A stretch of DNA of 64,000 nucleotides, from contig CAMTDV010000013.1 of assembly GCA_947069175.1 (NCBI GenBank), positions 14,737,001 through 14,801,000 on the forward strand, in the 5' to 3' direction. This DNA is from Scalesia atractyloides (Eukaryota; Streptophyta; Magnoliopsida; Asterales; Asteraceae). The position numbers were made by a program, and so were the translations under genes. Positions 1-10,426 of the stretch are shown here, one piece after another. Positions within the stretch are counted from its first letter, which is position 1. Each line of letters opens with the position of its first letter. The notes below the pieces were generated by a model. The model saw only the letters and a list, made by a program, of their open reading frames with translations. It ran no database searches and was not told the origin of the DNA.

Positions 1-648
1 GGCAAAAGAGAGATTGGGATGGAATGATTCTTAATGGATATAGAGCATCCATCAAGAATGGAAGAAGTATTTTCTAAGGTTCCATCGGCGAGTTCTATCT
101 CATAAATTTTATCTAGAGTTCTTATGGGCAAATTTAGTAGTTTACTAAACTTATGATCAACAAATGATGTATCCGCACCCGAATCAAAAAGAACTCTAGC
201 ATAAATATTGTTAGGAATGTACCTGCTATGATATTGTCGTCATTAACAGCCTCTCTTGCAGTTATTTGAAAGGCACGAGCATTCCCCTTCTTGGCCTCTC
301 CAGGCTTTGCGTTATTATTCTTAAGAAGCTTACGGCAATTAGTCTTTGTATGCCCTTTTTTGTTGCAGATGTAGCAAATGGCATCCTTAAGATCTTTACA
401 ATCTAGGGTCTTATGCCCTCTCCTTTTACAAATACCACAAGGTCTAGCTTGTGAATCAGAATTACACTGTCCCCAGTGTCTGCGGTTGCAAGTCTTGCAA
501 AATGGCATTACAACCGACTTGCTTTGGTTCCCTTTGAACCCGAATCTCCCTTTATTTTTCTTATTAAATCTATGAGAGTTGTCATCTTCCCTCTTCCTTT
601 TTTCGTCAGTTTCAGACTTAACTAACTTTTGTCTTACAAGATCAAGGG
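1..648 (-). pseudogene. Ty3/gypsy element B: gag zinc-knuckle and protease fragment
   Basis: On the minus strand this reads the C-terminal part of a retrotransposon Gag followed by the start of an aspartic protease. Two CCHC zinc knuckles (CX2CX4HX4C) are visible, CGICKRRGHKTLDC and CYICNKKGHTKTNC, preceded by an atypical cysteine cluster CKTCNRRHWGQC. The protease shows the catalytic DSGADTSF motif near 150-190. A frameshift near 195-225 separates knuckles and protease. Gag binds the RNA genome and the protease would cut the polyprotein. The reading is cut at 648 by element A and resumes at 14257. It also runs off the left edge, so reverse transcriptase and the LTR lie outside. The lineage is not that of element A, because the knuckle spacing differs. 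Confidence 0.85.
644..648. repeat. Target site duplication AAGGG, left copy (element A)
   Basis: AAGGG lies directly before the TGTCACACCCC end of element A and is repeated at 14252-14256 directly after the other LTR. Joining the flanks restores the gag frame of element B. Confidence 0.92.
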
Positions 649-1081
649 TGTCACACCCCGACCCGTAGCGGAAATAAAAGTCGGGGCATGATTGGGTTAT
701 CACCAAAGCTCATGATATTTACTAATAAGTTTCATATTTATTAAATTGAAATTAAAACTTCAAATATTCAAACAAAAATTCATACAAGCACAAAAAAAAA
801 AACAAAAATATTGTTCAATATGCAAAACCTTTGTTTAATCTTCTAAGGCCATTCCTATGTGTTTCTTTCTTCAGCTTGTTCACCTGTATCTTGCGTAAAG
901 AAAAGATTTGGGTCAACAAAAGTTGGCGAGTGAACCTTAGTAAAACATATAAATAGTTGATTTATATTGTTGTTAAATAAAAATTGTGCACGAATCACAT
1001 GTGAGCATATGTATATAAATAACTATTCACAAACCTCATTATACCACAATGAACGTATGATATGATGAATGATGTACTTGA

Positions 1082-1110
1082 GATCAAGGCTCAATCAAAT
1101 GGAGCCGATC
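1082..1110. other. Conserved LTR hairpin (GATC..GGCTC / GAGCC..GATC)
   Basis: An imperfect inverted repeat: GATC, AGGCTC, a short A-rich loop, GAGCC, GATC. It recurs at 11702-11730, 17091-17119, 17154-17182, 20269-20297, 54839-54867, 54902-54930 and 58966-58994, always in the 3' third of the LTR. This suggests a conserved RNA or DNA structure. Its function is unknown. Confidence 0.6.
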
Positions 1111-1660
1111 TAATGAGGCACATGATGCTCAATGCGTATCCCACGAGGAACTGATGGGCCTAATGAAATGATTGCACTGAAATGATAAAATGTAACCACA
1201 CATAATCACGCAACAACTATACACATTTGATCACAAGATGATGTTAGCACAAGTGTTTAAATAAATATAAAAATACACGACACATGATACACCCTAAAAC
1301 TTGACTAAAAAGGGGAATTCGTAGAGATTCACTCACAGTGGGTGCGTGTTCTTGGTTGAAGATAAGTGCGCACGAGTTGAGAATTTGACCGACGAAAGAG
1401 TACTAACCTAAAATAATAACGCGAGATGTTGATAAATAAATAAATTAATATTTTGGTTAAAAACCTTTGTTTGGATTTTTAAGTTATTTTTGTGACTTTT
1501 TATTGATATATTAAAACCTTTAAAATTATATTTTTAAGCATTTTTAATTGATTTTTCTTTTAATATAAATCCATAAAATAAAAAAAATAAAATAATATTA
1601 AAAAAAACTTGTCAGTCTGACAAGTTATGTCAGACCGGTTCGAGTGAGGGAGTTCGCAGC

Positions 1661-1735
1661 GTGTATCAAGATTCGAACTCGTGACCTCTCGGTTGCGTGC
1701 ACGCAGCTCTCCAACTGAGCTACGTGTACTAACCC
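1661..1735 (-). other. tRNA-like module, TAGCTCAG type (LTR A3)
   Basis: Read on the minus strand: GGGTTAG, then ACGTAGCTCAGTTGG and AGAGC (a near-perfect tRNA D-arm and box A), then GAGGTC and GAGTTCGAATC (box B/T-loop). The acceptor stem is not paired, so this is not a functional tRNA. Confidence 0.65.
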
Positions 1736-1829
1736 GAAAGAATCTGATTTTAATTATATTAATACACTCTTTAGACTATTTCATAAATTAATTTAGTTTA
1801 AAAAGGTTTAACAGGATTGAACCGGTGTC

Positions 1830-1903
1830 CGCCAAGGGTCTCGAACCTGTGACCTTTCATGTGTTTCGCACCCAGCCCAACCAGTTGGGCTGGGTGTCTA
1901 ACC
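1830..1903 (-). other. tRNA-like module, CAGCCC type, first copy (LTR A3)
   Basis: The minus strand has a strong hairpin CAGCCCAA-CTGG-TTGGGCTG in the D-arm position and AGGTTCGAGACC as box B. It shares the leading GGTTAGACAC and general layout of the other modules. Confidence 0.55.
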
Positions 1904-1999
1904 GTTAAGCTCTTGGTTTTTATTATATTTTATATAGTTTAAATTATTTCTAGTTTAAGTAATTTAAAAAGATTTTAGAAATCAATTAAACCGCGTACC

Positions 2000-2072
2000 A
2001 AGAGGGTCTCAAACCCGTGACCTTAACTGTGATTTGCACCCAGCCCAACCAACTGGGCTGGGTGTCTAACCC
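2000..2072 (-). other. tRNA-like module, CAGCCC type, second copy (LTR A3)
   Basis: It has the same layout as the module at 1830-1903, with hairpin CAGCCCAGTTGGTTGGGCTG and a T-loop worn to GGGTTTGAGACC. The two are probably a tandem duplication. Confidence 0.55.
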
Positions 2073-2167
2073 AATAAAACTTGATTTTATATTATATTTA
2101 TATACATACTGCTAATGATATAATTCATCAAAAATTAAAACTGTTATATAACAGTTATACGGTCATG

Positions 2168-2239
2168 AACCAGACTCGAACCGGGGACATGAGTGTCGTG
2201 TTTGTACACAGTCCACACTGGACTGTGTGTCTAACCCGG
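2168..2239 (-). other. tRNA-like module, CAGTCCAG type (LTR A3)
   Basis: On the minus strand GGGTTAGACACACAGTCCAG is followed by GTGGACTGTG (D-arm-like hairpin). CCCGGTTCGAGTCTGG follows as box B/T-arm. Confidence 0.6.
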
Positions 2240-2548
2240 TTAAAACTTAGGATTTAATTACATAATTACACTTAACCACTTCGTCTTCTTCATTTTAAAT
2301 TTAACCCAGAATGCCTTCCCGATTTGAAAACCCGAATACATTTGTTTAGCATTATTATTTGTATTTCCCGACGTGCACGAAATAATATACGAAAAGAATT
2401 AGAAGGTAAGGGAAATCGTTACCAGTCGACAGTGGGCTCTCCGGCGAGAATCTGTGGATTTCCGGCGAAACAGGGGAGGAGGTTTTGAGCAGAGTAAACT
2501 CGGGTTTAAATGAAAGGATTGAGCGAAATTATAGACGTAGGTCGTTAG

Positions 2549-2557
2549 TATTTATAG
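2549..2557 (-). promoter_or_regulatory. TATA box of LTR A3
   Basis: CTATAAATA on the minus strand. The sense tRNA-like modules lie downstream of it and the antisense module upstream, the same order as in LTR D. Confidence 0.5.
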
Positions 2558-2819
2558 ATTCAAAGAGGGTGCTTGATTTTCGGTTTTAGAAACCGAATTT
2601 GGGTGATTGATTTTGGTTTTAGAAACCGAATTGATTGATTGATTTCGGTTTTAGAAACCGAATTGAGTGATTACGCGGATTGATTAGCAGAATTTCCGGA
2701 TTCCAGAAACAGGGACGAGGTCGGCGGGTTTCGCTGAGTTGAACTTACAGGAACCATGCGGTTTCGTACATATATTATATATATATATAATTATATAAGT
2801 TGATTATAAATTCTTACCA

Positions 2820-2889
2820 AATGGTGCGTGTGTCTCGGTGGTGTTTGTTGTGTGTGTTTACCCGTGGGACCCGGGTTCGACTCCCGGTT
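2820..2889 (+). other. Antisense tRNA-like module in U3 (LTR A3)
   Basis: The plus strand, opposite to the LTR, carries a degenerate box A (TGTCTCGGTGGTG) and a perfect T-arm GACCCGGGTTCGACTCCCGG. Its homologue in LTR H5 has a better box A. Confidence 0.55.
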
Positions 2890-3118
2890 TACCCTCTTTT
2901 TGGATTTTATTTAGTTTATTATTCTATTTTAAATAATGTGTTATTATAAATTATAAATATTTAATTGATTATTTATTTTATTATTTATTAAGATTATTTT
3001 AAATCATTAGTTATATATAAATGATTCTAATATTTTAAACAATAATAAAAAATGCTAGAAATAAACGACATAAATATACATTGATTAATGGAAATGGTGC
3101 GGGTTTTTGAAACCCGAT

Positions 3119-4630
3119 TTACACAAATGTTACAGTATCCTCTACTTTTAGAAATTTCATCCCGAAATTTAAGTAGTAGTTGTAACTGGAAAAATGCGGG
3201 CATTTTTCGCGTATTGAGTCTTCACGTTCCCAAGTAAACTCGGGTCCTTGTTTTGACTCCCAACGTACCCTGACGATTGGGATATGACTTCGTCTCAAAC
3301 GCTTTTCACCGAAATCCATAATTTCCACTGGTCTTTCATGAAGTGCATTGATTCATCAACTTGAATATCTTCCAAAGGGGTATGGAGGTTTTCGGGCGAG
3401 GCACTTTTCAAGTTTGATAAGTGAAACGTGGGATGAATTCTGTTGAGTTCTTCTGGTAGGTCAAGCTTGTATGCTACAGGACCTACTCTTTCGAGTATCT
3501 TGAATGGTCCCACATAGCGTGGTGCTAGCTTGCCCTTCTGACCAAAACGAACCATCCCTTCACGGTGATACTTTCAAAAGTACTTGATCACCAACACAAA
3601 ACTCCAAAGGCTTTCGTCATTTATCGGCGTAACTCTTTTGACGACATTGAGCAGCTAGAAGATTATTCGAATTTGAAGGATTTTGTCAGTCGTTTCTTGG
3701 ATCAGCTCAGGTCCAGTGATTTGCGCTTCACCAATTTCGTGCCAACACACTGGAGATCGGCATTTACGACCATATAAAGCTTCAAATGGAGCCATACCGA
3801 TGCTTGAGTGATAGCTATTGTTGTACGGAAATTCAACTAACGGTAGGTGAGTGTCCCAATTACCTTTGAAGTATATGACACATTCTCGCAGCATGTTTTC
3901 AAGGGTTTGGATGGTGCGCTCAGATTGACCATCAGTTTGAGGGTGAAAGGCAGTGCTGAGGTCTAAACGTGTACCCAAAGCGGATTGTACAGGGTTTCAT
4001 TGTTATGAAGTGAAGCGGCCTTCTCGATCTGAAATGACACTTAGAGGTACACCATGACGGCTTACGATCTTATTGATATAGATACGAGCTAACTTCTCGT
4101 TCTTGAAGTCCTCACGAATTGGAATGAAATGAGCTGATTTTGTAAGACGATCAATGATTACCCATATGGTGTCATACCCATGGAGGTGCGAGGTAACCCG
4201 GTAATGAAATCCATGGTTATATTTTCCCACTTCCATACAGGCATCTCGGGTTGGACGAAGTCCTGATGGTCTTTGATGTTCAGCTTTCACTTTGGAACAT
4301 GTAAGGCACTTGGAAACAAAACAACGATATCCTTCTTCATGCCAGGCCACCAGTAGGTGTATCGTAAGTCTTCATACATCTTATCGCTCCTGGATGTATA
4401 GGGTATCGTGTTTTGTGTGCCTCATTCATGAGGAAATCATGAAGGTTGTCTCGATCGGGTATCCAAATACGGTTTAAGTAGTAAGAATACCTTTGAATTT
4501 GGTTTCTATTTTGAGTTTAGCTCCACAAGACAGTTCATCGCATACGTCATTTTCCTTACAGAAGTATGTTGAGCTACCCGAATTTGATCTTTGAGGTCAG
4601 TTATAATTTGGGAACATAGAGATGAACGGA
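3119..4630 (-). pseudogene. Integrase and chromodomain-like tail of element A
   Basis: Minus-strand remains of the integrase that would insert the element DNA. From N to C terminus they show the zinc-binding cysteines (CLTCSKVKAEHQRPSG), the catalytic core with IDRLTKSAHFIPI and ISDREGRFTS carrying an Asp of the DDE triad, and HPQTDGQSERTIQTLE carrying the Glu. The C-terminal GPFKILERVG and HPTFHLSNL motifs follow. The tail RVRWESKQGPEFTWERED is chromodomain-like, as in Tekay-type chromoviruses. The frame changes near 3300, 3560-3650, 3980-4010 and 4340-4400, so no functional protein is made. The reading extends 16 bases into the LTR. Confidence 0.87.
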
Positions 4631-6050
4631 ATTTGCATAACCTTTTTGACTGAGTGCATCAGGCCACAACGTTTGCCTTGCCAGGATGATATCGAATCTC
4701 ACAGTCTTAATCATTTAGAAGTTCGACCCATCGTCGTTGCCTCATGTTCAACTCTTTTTTATTGAAGATATGTTGAAGACTCTTGTGGTCAGTGTATATT
4801 TCACACTTGGTGCCATAGAGATAGTGTCTCCATATCTTTAGAGCGAACACGACTGCTCCATGTTCTAGGTCGTGAGTGGTATAGTTCTTCTCATGCACTT
4901 TGAGTTGCCTAGAGGCATAGGCTATCACCTTTCCTCTTTGCATCAGAACACAACCTAACCCTTGCCCTGACACGTCGCAATAAACCACCAAATCTTCGCA
5001 ACCCTCAGGGAGTGTAAGGATAGGTGCATCACAAAGCTTTTGCTTCAAAGTTTGGAAAGCCTCCTCTTGCTTGGGTCCCCAAATAAAAGGTTTTCCCTTG
5101 TGAGTTAAGGCTGTGAGTGGAACAGTGATACGAGAAAAATTAGCAATAAAGCGTCGATAAGGCAAGAAATTACCTAACTTTGGTAGGAGTACGTGGCGCT
5201 TGCCATTCTTGTACTGCCTTGATTTTTTAAGGGTTGACATGAATTCCTTTGTCATTAACGACATGACCAAGAAATTGTACCTCTTTTAACCAGAACTCAC
5301 ATTTCGAGAACTTAGCATAAAGCTTTTCAGTCCTCAAGAGTGTAAGAATAAGTCGAAGATGTCGTTCATGATCGGATCTTGTCTTGGAGTAGATAAGAAT
5401 ATCATCAACGAAAACTATAACAAAACGGTCGAGATAGGGTTTGCACACCCTATTCATCAAATCCATCAATACAACAGGATCATTGGTTAACCCGAAAGGC
5501 ATAACCATGAATTCATAGTGGCTATAACGAGTTCGAAAGTCAGTTTTTGGAATATCTTCTTCGTGCACTCTAAGTTGATGATATCCAGAGCGAAGGTCGA
5601 TTTTTGAAAAACAGGTTTCACCTTGAAGTTGGTCTAGGAGGTCATCAATACGGGGCAATGGATAGCGATTCTTGATGGTCAACTTGTTGAGCTCTCTATA
5701 ATCAATGCACATGCGAAAAGTTCCATCTTTCTTCTTTACAAAAAGAACAGGTGCACCCCAAGGCGACGCGCTAGGACGTATGAATCCTTTGTCCGTCAAC
5801 TCTTGCAACTGACTAGCCAATTCTTGCATCTCAGATGGGGCTAACCTATAAGGAGATTTTGCGACTGGTGTAGCACCAGGTACAAGATCGATTCGAAATT
5901 CAGCTTCTCGCACAGGAGGAAGTCCTGAAACGTCGTCGGGAAAAACTTGAGGAAATTCTTTAACGATTGGAATGTCTTCGAGCTTCCTTTCCTTGCCTTC
6001 CTTCTTGACGATAGGAGCTAGAAACGCAACATAATCTTTGCGAAGATATC
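4631..6050 (-). pseudogene. Reverse transcriptase and RNase H of element A
   Basis: Reverse transcriptase copies the element RNA and RNase H removes the RNA strand. Visible RT motifs are SPWGAPVLFVKKKDGTFRMC, YRELNKLTIKNRYPLPRIDD, MPFGLTN and the catalytic box FVDDILIYSKT (near 5400-5430). RNase H shows YCDVSGQGLGCVLMQ, YASRQLK, HDLEHGAVVFALKIWRHYL and YTDHKSLQHIF. The RT stretch is open from 5913 to 5227. The next frame, from 5270 to 4707, carries the RNase H, so a frameshift lies near 5230-5270. Substitutions after MPFGLTN (DPVVL) depart from the usual family residues. The closest relative in the window is element H. Confidence 0.9.
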
Positions 6051-6811
6051 TTCAGGCTTGAAGACATGACATCAATTTGAGCCCTTTCGAAGGAGTTTCT
6101 CCAAAGATACTTAGTGTCTGACCGTCAGCGAGGGGTATTCGAATAAATTTTTCATGGCAAACTGCTTCGGCGTGATGCTGGCTGAGCCAGTCCATACCGA
6201 TGATAACATCGAAACTTCCCAATTTCATAGGAATAAGATCACCGAGAAATCGTGATCATTTAGGGTAAGAGTACAATCACGTATAATTAAGTTTAACGTT
6301 ATGGGTTTTCCATCAGCAACTTCCACCGTGAACGATTCAGCGAGACTAATACGAGGTAGATCAAGAATAGCTTCGAATTCTAAACACACGAAACTCTTAT
6401 CCGCACCCGTATCAAACAATATGGATGCATAACTACCGTTAATAAGGAACGTACCGTTGACCACGTTATTATCAGCCCTTGCTTGGTTGGCGTTGATGTT
6501 GAAAGCCCTTCCCCTAGCAGGTGGATTAGCTTGATTGGCTTGGTTCACCGGATTGGCTTGAGCTTGGGTATTTATGATGTTCACCAAGCGGGGCAAGTAT
6601 TTCGGAAATGGTTTGGGTCGTCACAATTGAAGCATGCTCTAATGGGTTGCATCATTGGGTAGTTGGGTTGGTAGTAGGGTTGAGCCATGGGTTGGGCAGG
6701 TGGTAAAAGTAAGGATTGTTGGGTTTGGCCCACCATTTGATTATTGGTTTGGGCTTAAGGCTGATTGCGGTTTGATCTTTGGAGTGTACGGCAAGTTTGG
6801 ATAGTGTGACC
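6051..6811 (-). pseudogene. Gag C-terminus and protease of element A
   Basis: A minus-strand zinc-knuckle linker rich in Asn/Gln/Ala (NIINTQAQANPVNQANQANP) followed by the aspartic protease with catalytic DTGADKSFV near residue 60 of the open stretch 6596-6225. It is followed by ILDLPRISLAESFTVEVADG and LTLNDHDF. A frameshift near 6225-6240 breaks the protease end (a base is lost compared with the same place in H). The knuckle upstream is cut at 6811 by solo LTR D and continues at 9425. Confidence 0.85.
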
Positions 6812-6816
6812 TGCAC
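6812..6816. repeat. Target site duplication TGCAC, left copy (solo LTR D)
   Basis: TGCAC precedes the TGTAACATTCG start of the solo LTR and recurs at 9420-9424. Removing the LTR and one copy restores the gag sequence seen intact at 18000-18015 in element C. Confidence 0.92.
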
Positions 6817-6986
6817 TGTAACATTCGTAAAAAAAAGCGGGTTTATTAACCGAACATCCAGTTAAAAATTTCGTTGCGTATTTAATGCTCAAATTAATTT
6901 TAAACGATACATAATTAATAATTATATTAGAATATAAAATTTATAATTGAAAATTTATTAAAAATAATGAAATAAAAATATTATGC

Positions 6987-7063
6987 TGATGCCGGGTTTC
7001 GAACCCGGGTCAGCCGGGAACCACAAAGACTTAACACACACACATTCCACCACTCCGCCACTA
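6987..7063 (-). other. Antisense tRNA-like module in U3 (LTR D)
   Basis: The minus strand reads AGTGGCGGAGTGGTGGAATG (box A, resembling a tRNA-Ser/Leu D-arm), an intervening stretch, then GACCCGGGTTCGAAACCCGG, a perfectly paired T-arm. It lies upstream of the LTR TATA box and opposite to LTR transcription. Confidence 0.65.
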
Positions 7064-7329
7064 GTGTTACTTGTTAATTTATTGAAACAAATAATACATA
7101 AAATAAATCTGGAAATCAAACCCAGTCAACAGCGCGCCCAAATCCGCAGACGCCGGAAAATCCTACGATTTCGCCAATTATCGTCGGTTACTTTTGACTT
7201 AACGTAAGTATTAACGTCGCCATCGGTTATAACCGATGTCCAGTGTCCGCGACATCAGTCATAACCGCCGGAGAACGGCTGACCAATGAATCGAGACTAG
7301 AAGCAGACCCAATTCAACTTGGTTCTTCC

Positions 7330-7338
7330 CTATAAATG
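7330..7338 (+). promoter_or_regulatory. TATA box of LTR D
   Basis: CTATAAATG about 510 bp from the LTR start, a good plant Pol II TATA box. The exon-like blocks and sense tRNA-like modules are downstream. Confidence 0.55.
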
Positions 7339-7399
7339 CACACCCTAGCCTCTGGTAAACTTTTCGCTCGAAATCGCACCGATTCTTGAATCAATTTCA

Positions 7400-7755
7400 C
7401 TCGCCGGAATTCTCTACAAGTCGCCGGAAAACCGAGACTTTCATCAACACGGTAAATACCTCGACTCCTTCTATTTCATTCCATTGTGAGACCAATTCTA
7501 ACATCACTCCATCACCCAGAATCAATTCCAGACGACGTTGCCGGATATTTTGTTCTCGCCGGAAAATCGCTGGAATTTCCAGAATCATGCTGTATATCGG
7601 TATAATCACCTAAACTTTCTGCTAATCGTTGTTCAGTAATTCAATTTCACATTTAATCAATCAAAACTGTTAAATGTTCCGAACAGAGGGAGTTCACAAA
7701 ACAGAGCTGACGATCTTGCCGGAGTTCTGAAAAAAAAGACAACCTGTTTCGGTAC
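7400..7755 (+). other. Three GCCGGA...CGGTA blocks (exon-like) in LTR D
   Basis: Three successive blocks (about 7400-7453, 7535-7600 and 7705-7747) each contain GCCGGA and end in ACGGTAAAT, TCGGTATAA or TTCGGTACT, matching 5' splice donors. T-rich stretches and an AACAG or TTCAG-like acceptor sit between some of them. The same three-block layout is seen in LTR D2 (15570-15930) and, on the minus strand, in D' (56100-56440). Confidence 0.4.
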
Positions 7756-7918
7756 TTTCTTTCCCCAAACACTCTCTGTTCATCACATTACAATCGTTAT
7801 TAAAGTTCGTTAATTTAACTTAACAAGTAACAGTTGGTTTAACCGTTGTCTGTGTTTTGAACGAAGAAGATGAAGTCATTTATGATTATAAGATTTATTA
7901 AAATCAGTATTATGAACG

Positions 7919-7990
7919 GGTTAGACACATATTCCAGTGGTGGACTGTGTGCACACAATACACACACGACGCGAGTTCGATCCTTGACAC
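7919..7990 (+). other. tRNA-like module, first CAGTCCAG type (LTR D)
   Basis: GGGTTAGACACATATTCCAG and GTGGACTGTGTGC form the D-arm-like part (one arm worn). GCGAGTTCGATCC is box B. Confidence 0.55.
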
Positions 7991-8086
7991 AAGCTCATTC
8001 CTTGTAATAGAAATGTTCCTTTTTAAACTGAACCGGATCCACACACAGTAAGATGTTAAGTATAATAAAAACTGGAATATTTACCA

Positions 8087-8168
8087 AGTTAGACACACAG
8101 TCCAGCGGTGGACTGTGTTGGACTGTGTGCCAAACTAAACCACAGGTCCCGGGTTCGAGACCTGTGGG
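8087..8168 (+). other. tRNA-like module, second CAGTCCAG type (LTR D)
   Basis: GTTAGACACACAGTCCAGCG and GTGGACTGTG give a full hairpin, followed by a short duplication of GGACTGTG. CAGGTCCCGGGTTCGAGACC is box B and closes a T-arm-like stem with CCTGTG. Confidence 0.6.
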
Positions 8169-8264
8169 GATCACCGAGTCAATACAAATAAATCCTTTTT
8201 AAAATAAATGATTTTCGGATTAACTTAAATAATGTATAAATATAATTAAAAACAAAAATATTTC

Positions 8265-8342
8265 GGGTTAGACACGTAGCTCAGTTGGTAGAGCTGCGTG
8301 CACGCGTACGAGAGGTCACCGATTCGAATCTCACTCAGTGCA
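8265..8342 (+). other. tRNA-like module, TAGCTCAG type (LTR D)
   Basis: The best-preserved module. ACGTAGCTCAGTTGGTAGAGC matches the tRNA box A consensus and makes a perfect 4-bp D-stem. GAGGTCACCGATTCGAATCTC carries box B. Acceptor pairing is absent. Confidence 0.7.
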
Positions 8343-8808
8343 ACTATATAACTGACCGAACCGGTCAACGGTCAACAGTCATGGTCAACGGTCAAAGTCA
8401 AAAAGTCAACATTTTTTTATTATTTTTATTTATTTATTTAAATTAAAAATCAATTAAAAATACTTAAAAATAACATTTTTAAAGTTAGAAAGAGACCTAA
8501 AAATCCTATTAAAATTTGTTAATAAAATCCACTTATTTACCGAACCGTTATGTTATTATTTAGGTTAGTTTCTCTCGTGGTTAAATCCAAATTCGTGCGC
8601 ATTCATCATCAATCCAAGAAACGCAACCACTGTGAGTGAATTCTTACAAATTCCCCTTTTTATTCATGTTTTGGGGTGTATCATGTGTCACTTAAACTAA
8701 TTCGTTTATTCAAATTCGTGCTATACCATATTATGATCTAAACTTAGAATGTAAATATTGTTTGTAGGTATGTATTACATATTGTCAAGTTGTATGCAAA
8801 TTATTTGT

Positions 8809-9016
8809 TAGGCCCATCAGTTCCTCGTGGGAGACGAGTTGAACAACGCGTGCCTTAAAACTCATTCATTAGGCCCATCAGTTCGTTGAACAACGCGTGC
8901 CTTAAAACTCATTCATTAGGCCCATCAGTTCGTAGAACAACGCGTGCCTCAAAACTCATTCATTAGGCCCATCAATTCCTCGTGGGAGACGAGTTGAACA
9001 ACGCGTGCCTCAAAAC
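8809..9016 (+). repeat. Four-copy tandem repeat in LTR D
   Basis: The phrase TTAGGCCCATCAGTTC ... AACAACGCGTGCC ... AAAACTCATTCA occurs four times with units of about 45-60 bp. Units 1 and 4 also keep the CTCGTGGGAGACGAG inverted repeat. The other long LTRs have one or two copies of related sequence. Confidence 0.85.
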
Positions 9017-9419
9017 AATCTAGTATTGTATGTATGTGCATTATTTAATATTAAGTGTTTTGTGAATAAATTTACATCTACATTTACTCATATGTGGTTA
9101 TGCACTTTATTTTATAATCAATTCAATAAACTTGTTTAAGGTTTTTCATAGGATTCACTCGCCAACTTTTTGTTGATCCAAAAAAACCATTTTTACACAT
9201 GATACAGGTGGACATGATGAAGCAAGGAACATATAGGAAAACGCCTTAGAAGAAAATAATGAAGTCTAGAAAGATGTATAGAACATGTTGTAATTATGAT
9301 TGTATGATCTCCTTTAAATTGTAATAATAAATATGAAACATTATAATAAATGTCATGAGATTTGATGAAAACCCAATCATGCCCCGATCACCTTTTCCAC
9401 TGCGGGTCGGGGTGTGACA

Positions 9420-9424
9420 TGCAC
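9420..9424. repeat. Target site duplication TGCAC, right copy (solo LTR D)
   Basis: Second copy of the duplication at 6812-6816, directly after the LTR end GTGTGACA. Confidence 0.92.
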
Positions 9425-10426
9425 GGCCACAACTTGTGCAGTATTGGCAAGGGTTCTCAGGGGGATGGTGGTATTGGCATCGCTTACATTTTGGGTGTGG
9501 ACCAGTGTACGGCTTTTTGAAGGGTGCGGCTTGAGGGGCGACTTGTGTGATTGGAGCAGCAGTGATAGGAGGATTGGTTTGGGTGACGGCAAAATTTTTG
9601 CCATTTCGCTTCCTCTTACCAACGAACTTAGACGATGAGCCTGATTGGGTTGGGGTTGGAGCTTCAACAGGTGTCTTTTTCTTCTCATCTTTAAAATCGC
9701 CATTTCGGATGCGATTTTCCGTAAGTTCAGCAGCCAATTCTATGGCAGCTTCGAGCATTGCGGGAGCAGTACTTAAAACCGAATCTTGAATTTTCGAGGG
9801 CAGACCTCGAATGTAATACTTGATCAATCGGTATAGCGGAGTGAACAGGTTGGGAACCATCTGGTTCAACTCGAGAAATCTCTTGTTGTATGAGGTGTGG
9901 TCTCCTTCCTTTTACTTTAAAGAGTATAATTCGTCTTCTAGCTTTTTGATTAAGTTCTAGGACAGAAGCGTCTCGTCATGATTTCCCTTAATTCTTCCCA
10001 TGTTAAGGCCATGACATCTTCAACACCTCGCTTACCCTTTTCCGTGTTCCACCAGGTAAGTGCAACCCCAAACACACGTCCATTATTGTAACGCACCTTG
10101 CGATCCTCAGGACAGTCGCAATTGAGAAAAGTGTTTTCCATCTCCTCAAACCAATGGAGGAGAGCGGTGACACCTTCAGTCCCTTCATATTTTGGGGGAT
10201 CGCAGGACTTGAAATGCTTGTAGGTGCATTTAGTGGGTTTGGGAGGAGGGTTGGCAACATTTTGGCCTTCTTGATTCGAAGGGTTGATGGGATTTGCGGC
10301 GAGAGCTTGTTGAACTTGTAAAACAATGTCAAGAAGTACCGCAGCCATTTGTTGAGCAATTTGAGTGGCCATGCGTTCGCTAGACATTCCTGACCTTCTA
10401 CCACCTCGTAAGTGTCTAGCAGACAT
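9425..10426 (-). pseudogene. Gag of element A (N-terminal and central parts)
   Basis: Gag forms the particle that packages element RNA. It starts with ATG at 10426, MSARHLRGGRRSG, and runs to about 9960 through TKCTYKHFKSCDPPKYEGTE, LLHWFEEMENTFLNCDCPED, VALTWWNTEKGKRG and the MALTWEELREIMTRRFCPRT segment, a typical plant gypsy gag domain. A frameshift near 9945-9955 follows. The frame continues from about 9869 with a basic linker (KRKRNGKNFAVTQTN) and the CKRCQYHHPPENPCQYCTSCGRA knuckle region before the solo LTR at 9419. The ATG lies about 830 bases downstream of the primer site. Confidence 0.87.

Larger units (their letters stand above)
649..3134 (-). repeat. 3' LTR of element A (2486 bp)
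   Basis: It starts TGTCACACCCC and ends AAATGTTACA on the plus strand. It contains four sense and one antisense tRNA-like modules, a TATA box at 2549-2557 and a conserved hairpin at 1082-1110. Compared with the 5' LTR it lacks a 560-bp insertion but retains one complete CAGCCC-type module that the 5' LTR has partly lost. Confidence 0.9.
6817..9419 (+). mobile_element. Solo LTR D (2603 bp) inside gag of element A
   Basis: A single LTR on the plus strand, TGTAACATTCG to GGGGTGTGACA, flanked by TGCAC duplications and without internal sequence. This is the usual product of recombination between two LTRs of one element. It contains one antisense and three sense tRNA-like modules, a TATA box at 7330-7338, exon-like blocks between 7400 and 7755 and a tandem repeat at 8809-9016. 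It belongs with LTRs C, D2 and D'. Confidence 0.92.

Noticed and set aside
3135..3160. Clear polypurine tract of element A
   Set aside because: Only a weak AAAAGTAGAGGA-like run on the minus strand. It also lies within the end of the chromodomain-like coding stretch.
8265..8342. A functional tRNA gene
   Set aside because: Box A, the D-arm and the T-loop are good, but the acceptor ends do not pair and the anticodon arm is irregular. The unit is one of a series inside an LTR.
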